A stretch of DNA of 7,543 nt from Nitrospirota bacterium (GTDB taxonomy: Bacteria > Nitrospirota > 9FT-COMBO-42-15 > HDB-SIOI813). Below, one piece after another: positions 1-5,680 of the stretch. Numbering within the stretch: position 1 is the first letter of the stretch; every line of letters starts with the position of its first letter. Location: assembly GCA_016234155.1 (NCBI GenBank), contig JACRGZ010000132.1, positions 1 to 7,543 of the forward strand, in the 5' to 3' direction. The notes below the pieces were generated by a model, which worked only from the letters and a program-made list of their open reading frames with translations, ran no database searches and had not been told where the DNA came from. The translations under genes and the position numbers were made by a program.

Positions 1-39
1 GTCGGTGTGAAGATTGAGGAGCTTTTAAAGATGGAGTGA
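1..39 (+). CDS. pstS: 3' end of a preceding pstS copy (partial)
   Basis: The first 39 bases read in frame 1 as VGVKIEELLKME followed by TGA. This is exactly the C-terminus of the pstS gene that ends at 998, and the identity continues through the first 19 bases after the stop. It is therefore the tail of another pstS copy lying upstream, most of it outside the window. Whether that copy is complete, with its signal peptide and promoter, cannot be seen. If the window begins at a contig edge, the match could also come from an assembly overlap. Confidence 0.75.
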   Translation, partial: VGVKIEELLKME

Positions 40-58
40 AGGCTTAAATAAATACTAA
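1..58. repeat. 58-bp direct repeat, left copy (identical to 960-1017)
   Basis: Bases 1-58 match 960-1017 at every position (offset 959); the match stops at 59, where T faces A at 1018. It covers the last 12 pstS codons, the stop and 19 bases after it. It may extend leftward beyond the window, so 58 bp is a minimum. The structure is that of a tandem duplication with a 959-bp unit. Confidence 0.95.
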
Positions 59-122
59 TGCCCATGCTGCCACAACAATAAAGATAGACGGGTCATCTAC
101 AGTCTATCCTATTACAGAGGCG
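57..122 (+). other. pstS: Remnant of PstS signal-peptide end and first phosphate-binding loop, without start codon
   Basis: In the pstS frame there is a TAA stop at 45-47. The open frame after it reads ...NAHAATTIKIDGSSTVYPITEA into the gene. NAHAA resembles the end of a signal peptide before the cleavage site, and IDGSSTVYP is the N-terminal phosphate-binding loop of this PstS type. No ATG, GTG or TTG occurs in frame between the stop and the GTG at 123; the ATGs at 58 and 64 are out of frame. The 5' part of the signal peptide has been replaced by the tail of the preceding copy. Confidence 0.8.
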
Positions 123-998
123 GTGGCAGAGGAATTTCAGGCAGCAGAAAAGGGAAAGACGAGGGTTACGGTAGGAATCTCCGGGACTGGCGGCGGTTTC
201 AAAAAGTTCTGTAATGGAGAGACAGATATAAGTGATGCATCAAGGCCAATAAAACCTACTGAGGTTGAGGCCTGCAAAAAGAAAGGGATAGATTATATCG
301 AGCTCCCTGTGGCATATGATGGTCTTGCGATAATGGTTAATCCGAAGAACAACTGGGTTGATTATATAACTGTAAAGGAATTGAAGAAATTGTGGGAGCC
401 TGAGGCTCAGGGGAAGATTACAAGGTGGAATCAGATACGTCCTAACTGGCCCGGAAAGGAAATCCGTCTTTTTGGAGCAGGTGTAGACTCCGGCACATAT
501 GACTATTTTACAGAGGCGATTGTCGGTAAGGAGCATACAAGCCGCGGGGACTATACCTCCAGTGAAGATGACAATGTACTTGTCCAGGGTATTACCACAG
601 ATGTCCTTGCTTTAGGTTTCTCTGGTGTGGCATACTATGAAAGCAATAAAGAGAGACTAAAGCTTGTGCCGGTTGACGATGAAAATCCCGCAAATGGCAA
701 AGGGCCGATACTCCCCACATATGATGATGTAATGAAAGGGATTTATCAACCTCTGTCAAGACCCATATTCATTTACGTTAATAAAAAATCTGCTGACAGA
801 CCTGAGGTGACAAGGTTTATTGAATTCTACATGAAGAATGCAGGTGCGCTATCGAAAGAGGTCGGTTATATTGCATTGCCTGATAAGGGATATGAGTTGG
901 CGCTTAAACGATTTACAAAACGTATTACCGGTTCAGTTTTTGGCGGTCATGGTTCTCAGGTCGGTGTGAAGATTGAGGAGCTTTTAAAGATGGAGTGA
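123..998 (+). CDS. pstS: Phosphate ABC transporter substrate-binding protein PstS, second copy lacking its N-terminus
   Basis: PstS captures phosphate outside the inner membrane and delivers it to PstCA. In the 291-residue frame from GTG 123, family motifs are clear: SGTGGGF (20-26), DISDASR (35-41) and the DSGTYDYF loop (122-129), all associated with the phosphate site. Family homology starts further upstream, near base 60, so a product starting at GTG 123 would lack both the signal peptide and the GSSTV binding loop; no in-frame start precedes it. I read this as a truncated second copy, probably non-functional, created by tandem duplication of a 959-bp unit. No ribosome-binding site stands out before 123. 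Alternatively the join is an assembly artefact and the true gene is intact. The family is certain (class with SphX/TIGR02136-like proteins); whether it is functional is not. pstC follows after 207 bp. Confidence 0.85.
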   Translation: MAEEFQAAEKGKTRVTVGISGTGGGFKKFCNGETDISDASRPIKPTEVEACKKKGIDYIELPVAYDGLAIMVNPKNNWVDYITVKELKKLWEPEAQGKITRWNQIRPNWPGKEIRLFGAGVDSGTYDYFTEAIVGKEHTSRGDYTSSEDDNVLVQGITTDVLALGFSGVAYYESNKERLKLVPVDDENPANGKGPILPTYDDVMKGIYQPLSRPIFIYVNKKSADRPEVTRFIEFYMKNAGALSKEVGYIALPDKGYELALKRFTKRITGSVFGGHGSQVGVKIEELLKME

Positions 999-1017
999 AG
1001 GCTTAAATAAATACTAA
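960..1017. repeat. 58-bp direct repeat, right copy
   Basis: Right-hand partner of 1-58. After it the sequence goes into the pstS-pstC spacer, whereas after the left copy it goes into the pstS signal-peptide junction region. This copy therefore probably keeps the original 3' context of pstS. Confidence 0.95.
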
Positions 1018-1030
1018 ATCCTAAGCGCTA

Positions 1031-1049
1031 TCCTGAACTTGATTCAGGA
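1031..1049. repeat. Perfect hairpin after pstS
   Basis: TCCTGAA (1031-1037) pairs perfectly with TTCAGGA (1043-1049) across a 5-base loop. It lies 32 bases after the pstS stop. There is no T-run after it, so it does not look like an intrinsic terminator. A stem here could protect the 3' end of pstS mRNA relative to pstC, which is an inference. Confidence 0.55.
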
Positions 1050-1089
1050 CTAAACAATATCAAATGATCCAAATCCAAAATTATGAAGT

Positions 1090-1162
1090 AAGGGGTCGAG
1101 GAGTCAAGGGGTCGAGTGAAAACCTAAAAATAACACTTGACCCCTCGACCCCTCGAATCCTT
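1090..1162. repeat. Large imperfect inverted repeat of GGGGTCGAG-type units in the pstS-pstC gap
   Basis: Arms 1090-1118 and 1134-1162 are reverse complements at 24 of 29 positions by hand alignment, with a 15-base loop. Each arm is itself built from copies of a GGGGTCGAG/GGGTCAAGG-like unit. The 207-bp gap contains no gene. The same style of unit recurs at 7431-7492. Confidence 0.7.
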
Positions 1163-1205
1163 GAACCCTTATTTTTAGAATTTAGAATTTAACTACAGTT
1201 GCTTT

Positions 1206-2096
1206 ATGTATAAACGTGTTCAAAGGTACAAGGAGAGGCTTATCGAGGGGGCGCTTTTCCTGAGTGCCCTCTTTTCTATTTTTATAACAGGCGGCATAAT
1301 CGCAGTCCTCTTTTTTGAGACCTTTGAGTTCTTTAAAGAGGTCTCCATAATCGCATTTCTTACTGACACTCAGTGGACTCCTCTGTTTGCGGAGAAACAC
1401 TTCGGGATACTCCCGCTGTTTGCCGGCACCTTCCTGACAACGGTTATCGCTATTACAGTCGCGCTTCCTATTGGCCTTATAAGTGCAATCTATCTCAGTG
1501 AATATGCAACGGACAGGGTCAGGACGATGGTGAAACCGGCGCTGGAAGTTTTAGCCGCTGTTCCGACTGTAGTCTATGGTTACTTCGCCTTACTTTTTGT
1601 AACCCCTCTCCTGCAAAAGATTATACCGGACTTATCAGGTTTTAACGCATTGAGCCCCGGTATTGTCATGGGGATCATGATAATACCAATAATCTCATCT
1701 CTCAGTGAGGACGCCATGCATGCTGTGCCAATGGGATTGAGGGAAGGCGCATATGCACTCGGTTCTACAAGGCTTCAGGTAGCCACACGTGTGGTGGTTC
1801 CTGCTGCCTTTTCCGGTATAGCGGCATCTTTTATGCTTGGTATATCAAGGGCTGTGGGAGAGACAATGATTGTAGCGATAGCAGCAGGTCAGCAGCCGAG
1901 GCTTACCCTGAACCCGCTTGTTCCCATTGCAACAGTGACGGCTTACATAGTTCAGGTTAGCCTTGGTGACACTCCGACAGGAACAATTGAGTATAAGACT
2001 ATCTTTGCCGTGGGCATTAGCCTTTTTGTAGTAACATTCGGATTGAACATGGTGAGCTACTGGTTTAAGAAAAAGTTTATGGAGGTGTATGAGTAA
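1206..2096 (+). CDS. pstC: Phosphate ABC transporter permease PstC
   Basis: Inner-membrane permease that, with PstA, forms the phosphate channel of the PstSCAB importer. The 296 residues fit the family length. Hydrophobic segments lie near 14-37, 71-97, 112-134, 150-167, 203-226 and 264-288, consistent with six membrane spans. The cytoplasmic EAA loop that docks on PstB is at about 176-205 (LREGAYALG, then VVPAAFSGI), followed by the family-typical SRAVGET at 214-220. PSTV-like AAVPTVVYGY sits at 118-126. The ATG at 1206 is the first start after an in-frame TAG at 1176-1178. No good Shine-Dalgarno sequence precedes it; the region upstream is AT-rich repeat. It is distinguished from pstA by its position, its N-terminus and its long external loop. 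Identification is secure. Confidence 0.95.
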   Translation: MYKRVQRYKERLIEGALFLSALFSIFITGGIIAVLFFETFEFFKEVSIIAFLTDTQWTPLFAEKHFGILPLFAGTFLTTVIAITVALPIGLISAIYLSEYATDRVRTMVKPALEVLAAVPTVVYGYFALLFVTPLLQKIIPDLSGFNALSPGIVMGIMIIPIISSLSEDAMHAVPMGLREGAYALGSTRLQVATRVVVPAAFSGIAASFMLGISRAVGETMIVAIAAGQQPRLTLNPLVPIATVTAYIVQVSLGDTPTGTIEYKTIFAVGISLFVVTFGLNMVSYWFKKKFMEVYE

Positions 2097-2150
2097 AAAA
2101 TCAAAATGCAAAAATCAAAGTTCAAAATGATAAATAAAAATTTAAAAGTG
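2097..2150. repeat. A-rich CAAAAATCAAA-type repeat between pstC and pstA
   Basis: The 68-bp gap consists mainly of reiterated TCAAAATGCAAAAATCAAAG-like units, a low-complexity intergenic style seen in many environmental genomes. No stem or gene is visible. The only weak Shine-Dalgarno candidate for pstA is GTGAAGA at 2149-2155. Confidence 0.5.
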
Positions 2151-2164
2151 AAGATTTCTTTAGC

Positions 2165-3061
2165 ATGAACAGAAATATTTTGAGTAAATGGTTTGATAAT
2201 ATTTTCTGGGTGCTTGGTTTTATCGCCACCCTGATAGGGCTGGCCACCCTGATAGTCCTCATATTGGATGTGCTTGCAGATGGGGTAGGAAGGCTTGGAT
2301 GGCAGTTCTTGACAAGCTACCCTTCGAGGCGGCCGGAATCTGCAGGGATACTTTCCGCGTGGATAGGGACTATATGGATCATGGCGCTGACAACCCTCCT
2401 CTCCATACCCCTTGGTATTATGGCAGCCGTTTACTTAGAGGAGTACAGCAGAAAGAACTGGTTAACAAACCTTATTGAAATAAATATTGCTAATTTAGCA
2501 GGTGTCCCCTCTATTATTTACGGATTGTTGGGGCTTGGACTTTTTGTAAGGGCGATGTCTCTTGAGCGGAGTCTTATCTCCGGCGCCGCAACCCTTGCTA
2601 TCCTTGTGCTGCCTATTGTTATTTTATCCACGAGGGAGGCATTGAGGGCGATCCCCTTCTCTATCAGGGAGGCATCATATGCCCTTGGTGCGACGAAGTG
2701 GCAGACCATAAGGCACCAGGTATTGCCTGCTGCACTGCCGGGGATTATGACAGGGGTTATTCTCTCTATGTCGAGGGCAGTCGGTGAGACAGCCCCCCTT
2801 ATAATGATAGGAGCCCTAACCTATGTAGCATTTTTGCCGGCAAGTCCAATATCATCAGAGTTTCCTTTTATAAGCATTCAGGGGCTTTTTGACCCTTTTA
2901 CAGTCCTCCCCATTCAGATATTCAACTGGGTATCAAGGCCGCAAAAAGGCTTTTTTGCAGATGCGGCTGCCGGTATAATAGTGCTTTTGATAATTACCTT
3001 CATGATGAATGCGATTGCAGTCTGGATGCGGCATAAATATCAGAAGAAGATCAGATGGTGA
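2165..3061 (+). CDS. pstA: Phosphate ABC transporter permease PstA
   Basis: Second inner-membrane permease of the phosphate importer, pairing with PstC. It has 298 residues, normal for the family. Likely membrane segments are near 14-38, 62-90, 105-127, 135-155, 189-218 and 264-288. GVPSIIYGLLGLGLF (113-127) and the EAA-type coupling loop IREASYALGATKWQT (167-181) with VLPAALPGI after it are hallmarks; SRAVGETAPLIMIG (203-216) is characteristic of PstA rather than PstC. It starts at ATG 2165, 68 bp after pstC, with only a weak Shine-Dalgarno match. It most likely belongs to the same transcript as its neighbours. There are no missing motifs or frame problems. Confidence 0.95.
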   Translation: MNRNILSKWFDNIFWVLGFIATLIGLATLIVLILDVLADGVGRLGWQFLTSYPSRRPESAGILSAWIGTIWIMALTTLLSIPLGIMAAVYLEEYSRKNWLTNLIEINIANLAGVPSIIYGLLGLGLFVRAMSLERSLISGAATLAILVLPIVILSTREALRAIPFSIREASYALGATKWQTIRHQVLPAALPGIMTGVILSMSRAVGETAPLIMIGALTYVAFLPASPISSEFPFISIQGLFDPFTVLPIQIFNWVSRPQKGFFADAAAGIIVLLIITFMMNAIAVWMRHKYQKKIRW

Positions 3062-3069
3062 ATTTTGAT

Positions 3070-3127
3070 TGCGGATTGCGGAATGTGGAGTGCAAAGTCT
3101 CCTGACTTTGCATGCGGATTGCGGAAT
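3070..3127. repeat. Perfect hairpin flanked by 15-bp direct repeats between pstA and pstB
   Basis: TGCGGATTGCGGAAT occurs at 3070-3084 and again at 3113-3127. Between them, TGCAAAGTC (3091-3099) and GACTTTGCA (3104-3112) form a perfect 9-bp stem with a TCCT loop. The block fills most of the 81-bp pstA-pstB gap. The TGCGGA unit reappears in the pstB-phoU gap. Confidence 0.75.
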
Positions 3128-3142
3128 TATGAATGAACAGGG

Positions 3143-3898
3143 ATGGTTATGGCTTTTAAGGTAAAAGATGTAAACGCCTTCTATGGCGAGAAACAGGCGC
3201 TGAAGGGTGTGAGCTTTGAAATACCCGCAAAGTCTGTAACTGCGATTATTGGCCCTTCAGGATGCGGGAAGAGCACATTTATCAGGTGTCTCAACAGGAT
3301 GAATGACCTTGTTCCGATGTTTAGCATTACCGGGGAGATACTCTACAATGGGACCAACATATATTCAAAAGGCATTGATGTCACAGAACTGAGGAGACGC
3401 ATAGGAATGGTGTTTCAGAAGCCAAACCCATTTCCCAAGAGTATCTACGAAAATGCAGCTTATGGACTGCGGATTCAAGGGGTAAACAAAAGAAATATCC
3501 TCGATAAGGTTGTAGAGGGAAGCCTGAGGAAGGCAGCCCTCTGGGATGAGGTAAAGGACAGACTCAATTCAAGCGCCCTTGCACTTTCGGGGGGGCAGCA
3601 GCAGAGGCTCTGTATAGCGAGGGCAATAGCTACGGAGCCGGAGGTTATTCTTTTTGATGAACCATGCTCGGCCCTTGATCCTATTGCAACGGCAAAGATA
3701 GAAGACCAGATCACAGCGCTTAAACAATACTATACGGTTGTCATTGTGACCCATAACATGCAGCAGGCGGCGCGTGTTTCAGAGTATACAGGCTTTTTCA
3801 TGATGGGTGAGCTTGTAGAGTTTGATATTACAAGGAAGATATTTACGGCGCCGTCGAATAAGCTGACAGAGGATTATATAACAGGGAGATTCGGATAA
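3143..3898 (+). CDS. pstB: Phosphate ABC transporter ATP-binding protein PstB
   Basis: Cytoplasmic ATPase that powers phosphate import through PstCA. All ABC motifs are intact in the 251-residue frame: Walker A GPSGCGKST (37-45), Q-loop Q92 in FQKPNPFP, signature LSGGQ (148-152), Walker B VILFDE (168-173) with the PstB-typical DEPCSALDPIAT, and switch histidine H204 in VTHN. Length and the phrases KPNPFP and DEPCSALDP separate it from other importer ATPases. Two in-frame ATGs are available, 3143 and 3149; an AGGGA at 3139-3143 lies five bases before the second, so translation may begin at 3149 (MAFKVKD...). It follows pstA after 81 bp of hairpin repeat and precedes phoU by 74 bp. Confidence 0.96.
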   Translation: MVMAFKVKDVNAFYGEKQALKGVSFEIPAKSVTAIIGPSGCGKSTFIRCLNRMNDLVPMFSITGEILYNGTNIYSKGIDVTELRRRIGMVFQKPNPFPKSIYENAAYGLRIQGVNKRNILDKVVEGSLRKAALWDEVKDRLNSSALALSGGQQQRLCIARAIATEPEVILFDEPCSALDPIATAKIEDQITALKQYYTVVIVTHNMQQAARVSEYTGFFMMGELVEFDITRKIFTAPSNKLTEDYITGRFG

Positions 3899-3899
3899 T

Positions 3900-3955
3900 T
3901 GCGGAGTGCGGAGTGCGGAATTTAAATCCGCATTCCGAATTCCACAATCCGCATT
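3900..3955. repeat. TGCGGA-type imperfect inverted repeat between pstB and phoU
   Basis: The left side has three GCGGA units (3901-3919); the right side carries matching TCCGCA and ATTCCG units (3926-3955). The core, TGCGGAATTT followed by AAATCCGCA, is a near-perfect inverted repeat with one bulged A. The unit is the same as in the pstA-pstB gap, so this is a second member of one repeat family. Confidence 0.6.
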
Positions 3956-3958
3956 AAA

Positions 3959-3964
3959 AGGAGG
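3959..3964 (+). promoter_or_regulatory. Strong ribosome-binding site of phoU
   Basis: AGGAGG ends eight bases before the phoU ATG at 3973. It is the only canonical Shine-Dalgarno sequence in the pst-phoU cluster, fixes the phoU start and suggests independent, efficient translation of PhoU. Confidence 0.85.
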
Positions 3965-3972
3965 ATTAAACG

Positions 3973-4638
3973 ATGACACGTGAGGCATATCACAAGGCAT
4001 TAAAGGATGTGCAGTATGATGTGATGAAAATGGCAGACATGGTCAGCAAGGCATTGCGCGACTCTATTGAGGCATTAAAACACAGAGACTTTGAGGCTTC
4101 AAAGAGGATCATAGATGATGACAACCTTATCAACAGGAAGAGGTTTGATATAGAAGAAAAGTGTCTCCTCCTGATTGCTACCCAGCAGCCTATGGCAGTA
4201 GATCTCAGGGTCCTGGCAGCAGTTATTAACATTATTACCGTCCTGGAACGTATTGGTGACCATGCGGAGGGAATAGCGAAGATCAATATTTCAATCGGAA
4301 AGGAGCCGCTGGTAAAACCGCTTAGAGATCTACCACGAATGAGTGAAATCGGACTTTCCATGCTTGACAGATGTATGAAGGCCTTTGTCAACAGGGATAT
4401 AGAGGCCGCCAAGAAGGTTTGCGATGATGATGATGAGGTGGATGCACTATATGATCAGACATACAGGGAGCTGCTGCTTATCATGATAGAAAACCCGAGG
4501 ACTATCCATGGGGCCACATATCTGATATGGGCTGCTCATAATTTAGAGAGGATTGCCGATCGGGTGACCAATATTGCAGAACGAGTTGTTTTTATGGTTA
4601 CCGGCAAGATGGAGGAGATGAATATATCGAAGTATTAA
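3973..4638 (+). CDS. phoU: Phosphate signalling complex protein PhoU
   Basis: PhoU is a cytoplasmic helical protein that restrains the Pst transporter and, in well-studied bacteria, passes its state to the PhoR/PhoB system. The 221-residue protein shows the two internally repeated three-helix PhoU domains: LERIGDHAEGIAK (91-103) in the first half and LERIADRVTNIAE (191-203) in the second. Each is preceded by an acidic region (DDDNLIN at 48-54, DDDDEVD at 151-157), consistent with the metal-binding E/DxxxD pattern known for the family. It is last in the pst operon, the usual place. The start is fixed by the AGGAGG at 3959-3964. No histidine kinase or response regulator of the Pho type is in the window. 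Confidence 0.95.
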   Translation: MTREAYHKALKDVQYDVMKMADMVSKALRDSIEALKHRDFEASKRIIDDDNLINRKRFDIEEKCLLLIATQQPMAVDLRVLAAVINIITVLERIGDHAEGIAKINISIGKEPLVKPLRDLPRMSEIGLSMLDRCMKAFVNRDIEAAKKVCDDDDEVDALYDQTYRELLLIMIENPRTIHGATYLIWAAHNLERIADRVTNIAERVVFMVTGKMEEMNISKY

Positions 4639-4654
4639 AAGGCAGTGAATGGTA

Positions 4655-4662
4655 AATAGTGA
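4655..4662. repeat. 8-bp target-site duplication, left copy
   Basis: AATAGTGA immediately left of the element at 4663; identical to 4752-4759. Confidence 0.85.
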
Positions 4663-4751
4663 GTAACTACTCAGCATATTGAATAACTTAATGATAATGA
4701 ATGTTTTTTTATTTTCTTGAGGATCAAAAATAACACCTGCTGAGTAGTTAC
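4663..4751. mobile_element. 89-bp MITE-like element with 14-bp perfect terminal inverted repeats
   Basis: GTAACTACTCAGCA at 4663-4676 is the exact reverse complement of TGCTGAGTAGTTAC at 4738-4751. The element is flanked by a perfect 8-bp direct repeat AATAGTGA (4655-4662 and 4752-4759), as expected for a target-site duplication. The 61-bp interior is AT-rich and has no coding capacity. Ends beginning with GTAA and 8-bp duplications are known features of the IS66 family, so I infer a non-autonomous element moved by an IS66-type transposase; no such transposase is in the window. It landed in a low-complexity AGTGAATAGT-like spacer between phoU and the convergent regulator gene. Confidence 0.85.
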
Positions 4752-4759
4752 AATAGTGA
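4752..4759. repeat. 8-bp target-site duplication, right copy
   Basis: AATAGTGA immediately right of the element ending at 4751; identical to 4655-4662. Confidence 0.85.
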
Positions 4760-4786
4760 ATAGTAAAGGGTAGAAATGGTAGGGAT

Positions 4787-4823
4787 AAACCTGTCCTGAG
4801 CAAGTCGAAGGACCTTCAGGTTT
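4787..4823. terminator. Imperfect stem-loop between the convergent phoU and regulator genes
   Basis: AAACCTG (4787-4793) pairs with CAGGTTT (4817-4823), and inside it GTCC (4793-4796) can pair with GGAC (4810-4813). The sequence resembles the widespread TCCTGAGCAAGTCGAAGGA intergenic repeat. It covers the last codons of the leftward regulator, so it could act as a terminator for either gene, but no clear T-run follows. Confidence 0.4.
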
Positions 4824-5166
4824 GTCCTTTCCCGGAAAGTCGGTGGACATTCTCTATGACTTTCTTTAGGTCCTGATTAGACATAGTGTTTACAAGCTGT
4901 AATATATGAAAGCGGTATGCGTAGTATTCACTGTCATGCCCCTCTGACAAACAGAGCAGTTCTTCAGTGGAAAGATCAAGCGCCCCGGCGAGCACGGATA
5001 TAGTGCTCAGTTTCGGGTCCTCTTTCCCGGCCTCTAACTCCTCAATATCCTTTGTTGAAAGTCCTGCCTTCTGTCCCAGTTCTTCCCGGGATATCATCCG
5101 TTGCTTCCTGAATACCCGCAATTGACGGCCAAATCGTTGTAACAGAATCGGTTTTTCTTTCATCAT
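4816..5166 (-). CDS. XRE-family helix-turn-helix regulator (leftward)
   Basis: Small cytoplasmic DNA-binding protein of about 116 residues starting MMKEKPILLQ. A Cro/CI-type helix-turn-helix spans roughly the first 70 residues (FGRQLRVFRKQRMISREELGQKAGL with a following recognition segment, then LSTISVLAGALDLSTEELL). The C-terminal 45 residues have no recognisable domain. The frame stays open to a TTG at 5208, but that TTG falls between the -35 and -10 of a good promoter, so I take ATG 5166 (or 5163) as the start; GAGGGG lies directly before it. It is divergent from another XRE gene and convergent with phoU. Its targets are unknown; regulation of itself or its divergent neighbour is the simplest guess. 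The 3' end lies inside a stem-loop repeat. Confidence 0.85.
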   Translation of the reverse strand: MMKEKPILLQRFGRQLRVFRKQRMISREELGQKAGLSTKDIEELEAGKEDPKLSTISVLAGALDLSTEELLCLSEGHDSEYYAYRFHILQLVNTMSNQDLKKVIENVHRLSGKGQT

Positions 5167-5196
5167 CCCCTCATAGCAGAGTGCAATTTTATATAT

Positions 5197-5226
5197 TTTA
5201 TACAACAATTATTTGGTATCTGTCAA
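5197..5226 (-). promoter_or_regulatory. Sigma-70-like promoter for the leftward XRE gene
   Basis: On the minus strand TTGACA (5226-5221) is followed after 18 bases by TATAAA (5202-5197), a full -35 match and a 5/6 -10 match. Transcription would begin near 5190, giving a leader of about 25 bases to ATG 5166. This argues against the TTG at 5208 as the start. Confidence 0.6.
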
Positions 5227-5256
5227 CATTTTACTGCAAATCATATATTGTAGACA
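5221..5256. promoter_or_regulatory. Possible operator: 8-bp inverted repeat in the divergent spacer
   Basis: TGTCAACA (5221-5228) and TGTAGACA (5249-5256) are inverted repeats with one mismatch, 20 bases apart. The left half overlaps the -35 of the leftward promoter. A dimeric XRE regulator could bind here, but the match is short and could be chance. No strong rightward promoter was recognised. Confidence 0.25.
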
Positions 5257-5285
5257 TTTCATAAGAGGGGAGATAGGTTGTCTGC

Positions 5286-5660
5286 ATGTACCGGATAAAG
5301 GACCGGAAATTTATCGGTATGAGGATTAGAGACAGGCGGCGGGAATTATGCCTCTCTCAGGAAAAACTGGCAGAGGCCATCGGGATCACATACCAGCAGC
5401 TCCAGAGATACGAGAACGGCAGGAGTTATCTGAATACGGACCGGCTCCAGGCGATATCCCTGGCCCTTGATGTCCCCATTACCTATCTTTTCAAGGAAAC
5501 AGGAGAGGAAAAGATAGAGATTATGGAAAAGGGGTTACCTTATATATTCCAGGAAGAAAAGGAGTTCGTGGAGTATCTGCGAAAGATAGACAATGAGGAG
5601 TATAAGAAGGGTATAATGACCTTTCTAAAGCTTGCTGCCAGTAAGAAAAAAAAATCCTAA
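5286..5660 (+). CDS. XRE-family helix-turn-helix regulator (rightward)
   Basis: A 124-residue cytoplasmic DNA-binding protein. Residues 12-68 form a textbook Cro/CI-type helix-turn-helix (MRIRDRRRELCLSQEKLAEA, then ITYQQLQRYENGRSYLNTDRL and LDVPITYLF). The remainder is a charged, probably helical tail ending in a lysine run. It is not closely similar to the leftward XRE protein outside the fold, so a recent duplication is unlikely. GAGGGGAG at 5265-5272 lies 13 bases before ATG 5286, farther than usual; the alternative ATG at 5319 has no better site and would still keep the whole domain. It is divergent from one XRE gene and convergent with the DUF2156 gene. The function is unknown beyond DNA binding. 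Confidence 0.87.
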   Translation: MYRIKDRKFIGMRIRDRRRELCLSQEKLAEAIGITYQQLQRYENGRSYLNTDRLQAISLALDVPITYLFKETGEEKIEIMEKGLPYIFQEEKEFVEYLRKIDNEEYKKGIMTFLKLAASKKKKS

Positions 5661-5680
5661 ATCCTAAGATTTAGAATTTT
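5651..5680. terminator. Bidirectional stem-loop shared by two convergent genes
   Basis: Arms 5651-5663 and 5668-5680 pair at 12 of 13 positions around a CTAA loop. The stem ends in A-run/T-run sequence on both strands, the layout of a bidirectional intrinsic terminator, although the stem is AT-rich. It contains the stop codons of both the rightward XRE gene (5658-5660) and the leftward DUF2156 gene (5671-5673). Confidence 0.55.

Noticed and set aside
1018..1205. Possible internal promoter or small RNA in the pstS-pstC gap
   Set aside because: I found no convincing -35/-10 pair or T-run terminator; the gap is explained by the hairpin and inverted repeat.
3062..3142. CRISPR-like arrangement (15-bp repeat, spacer, repeat) between pstA and pstB
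   Set aside because: There are only two copies, the repeat is too short, and the material between them is a perfect hairpin rather than a spacer; no cas genes are present.
3990..4412. 140-residue minus-strand open frame opposite phoU
   Set aside because: It is antisense to a clear phoU gene, with serine/isoleucine-rich composition expected of a shadow frame and no recognisable motif.
5167..5208. N-terminal extension of the leftward XRE protein from TTG 5208
   Set aside because: The TTG lies between the -35 and -10 of the best promoter and has no ribosome-binding site. The added residues (MLYKIYKIALCYEG) are outside the helix-turn-helix domain.
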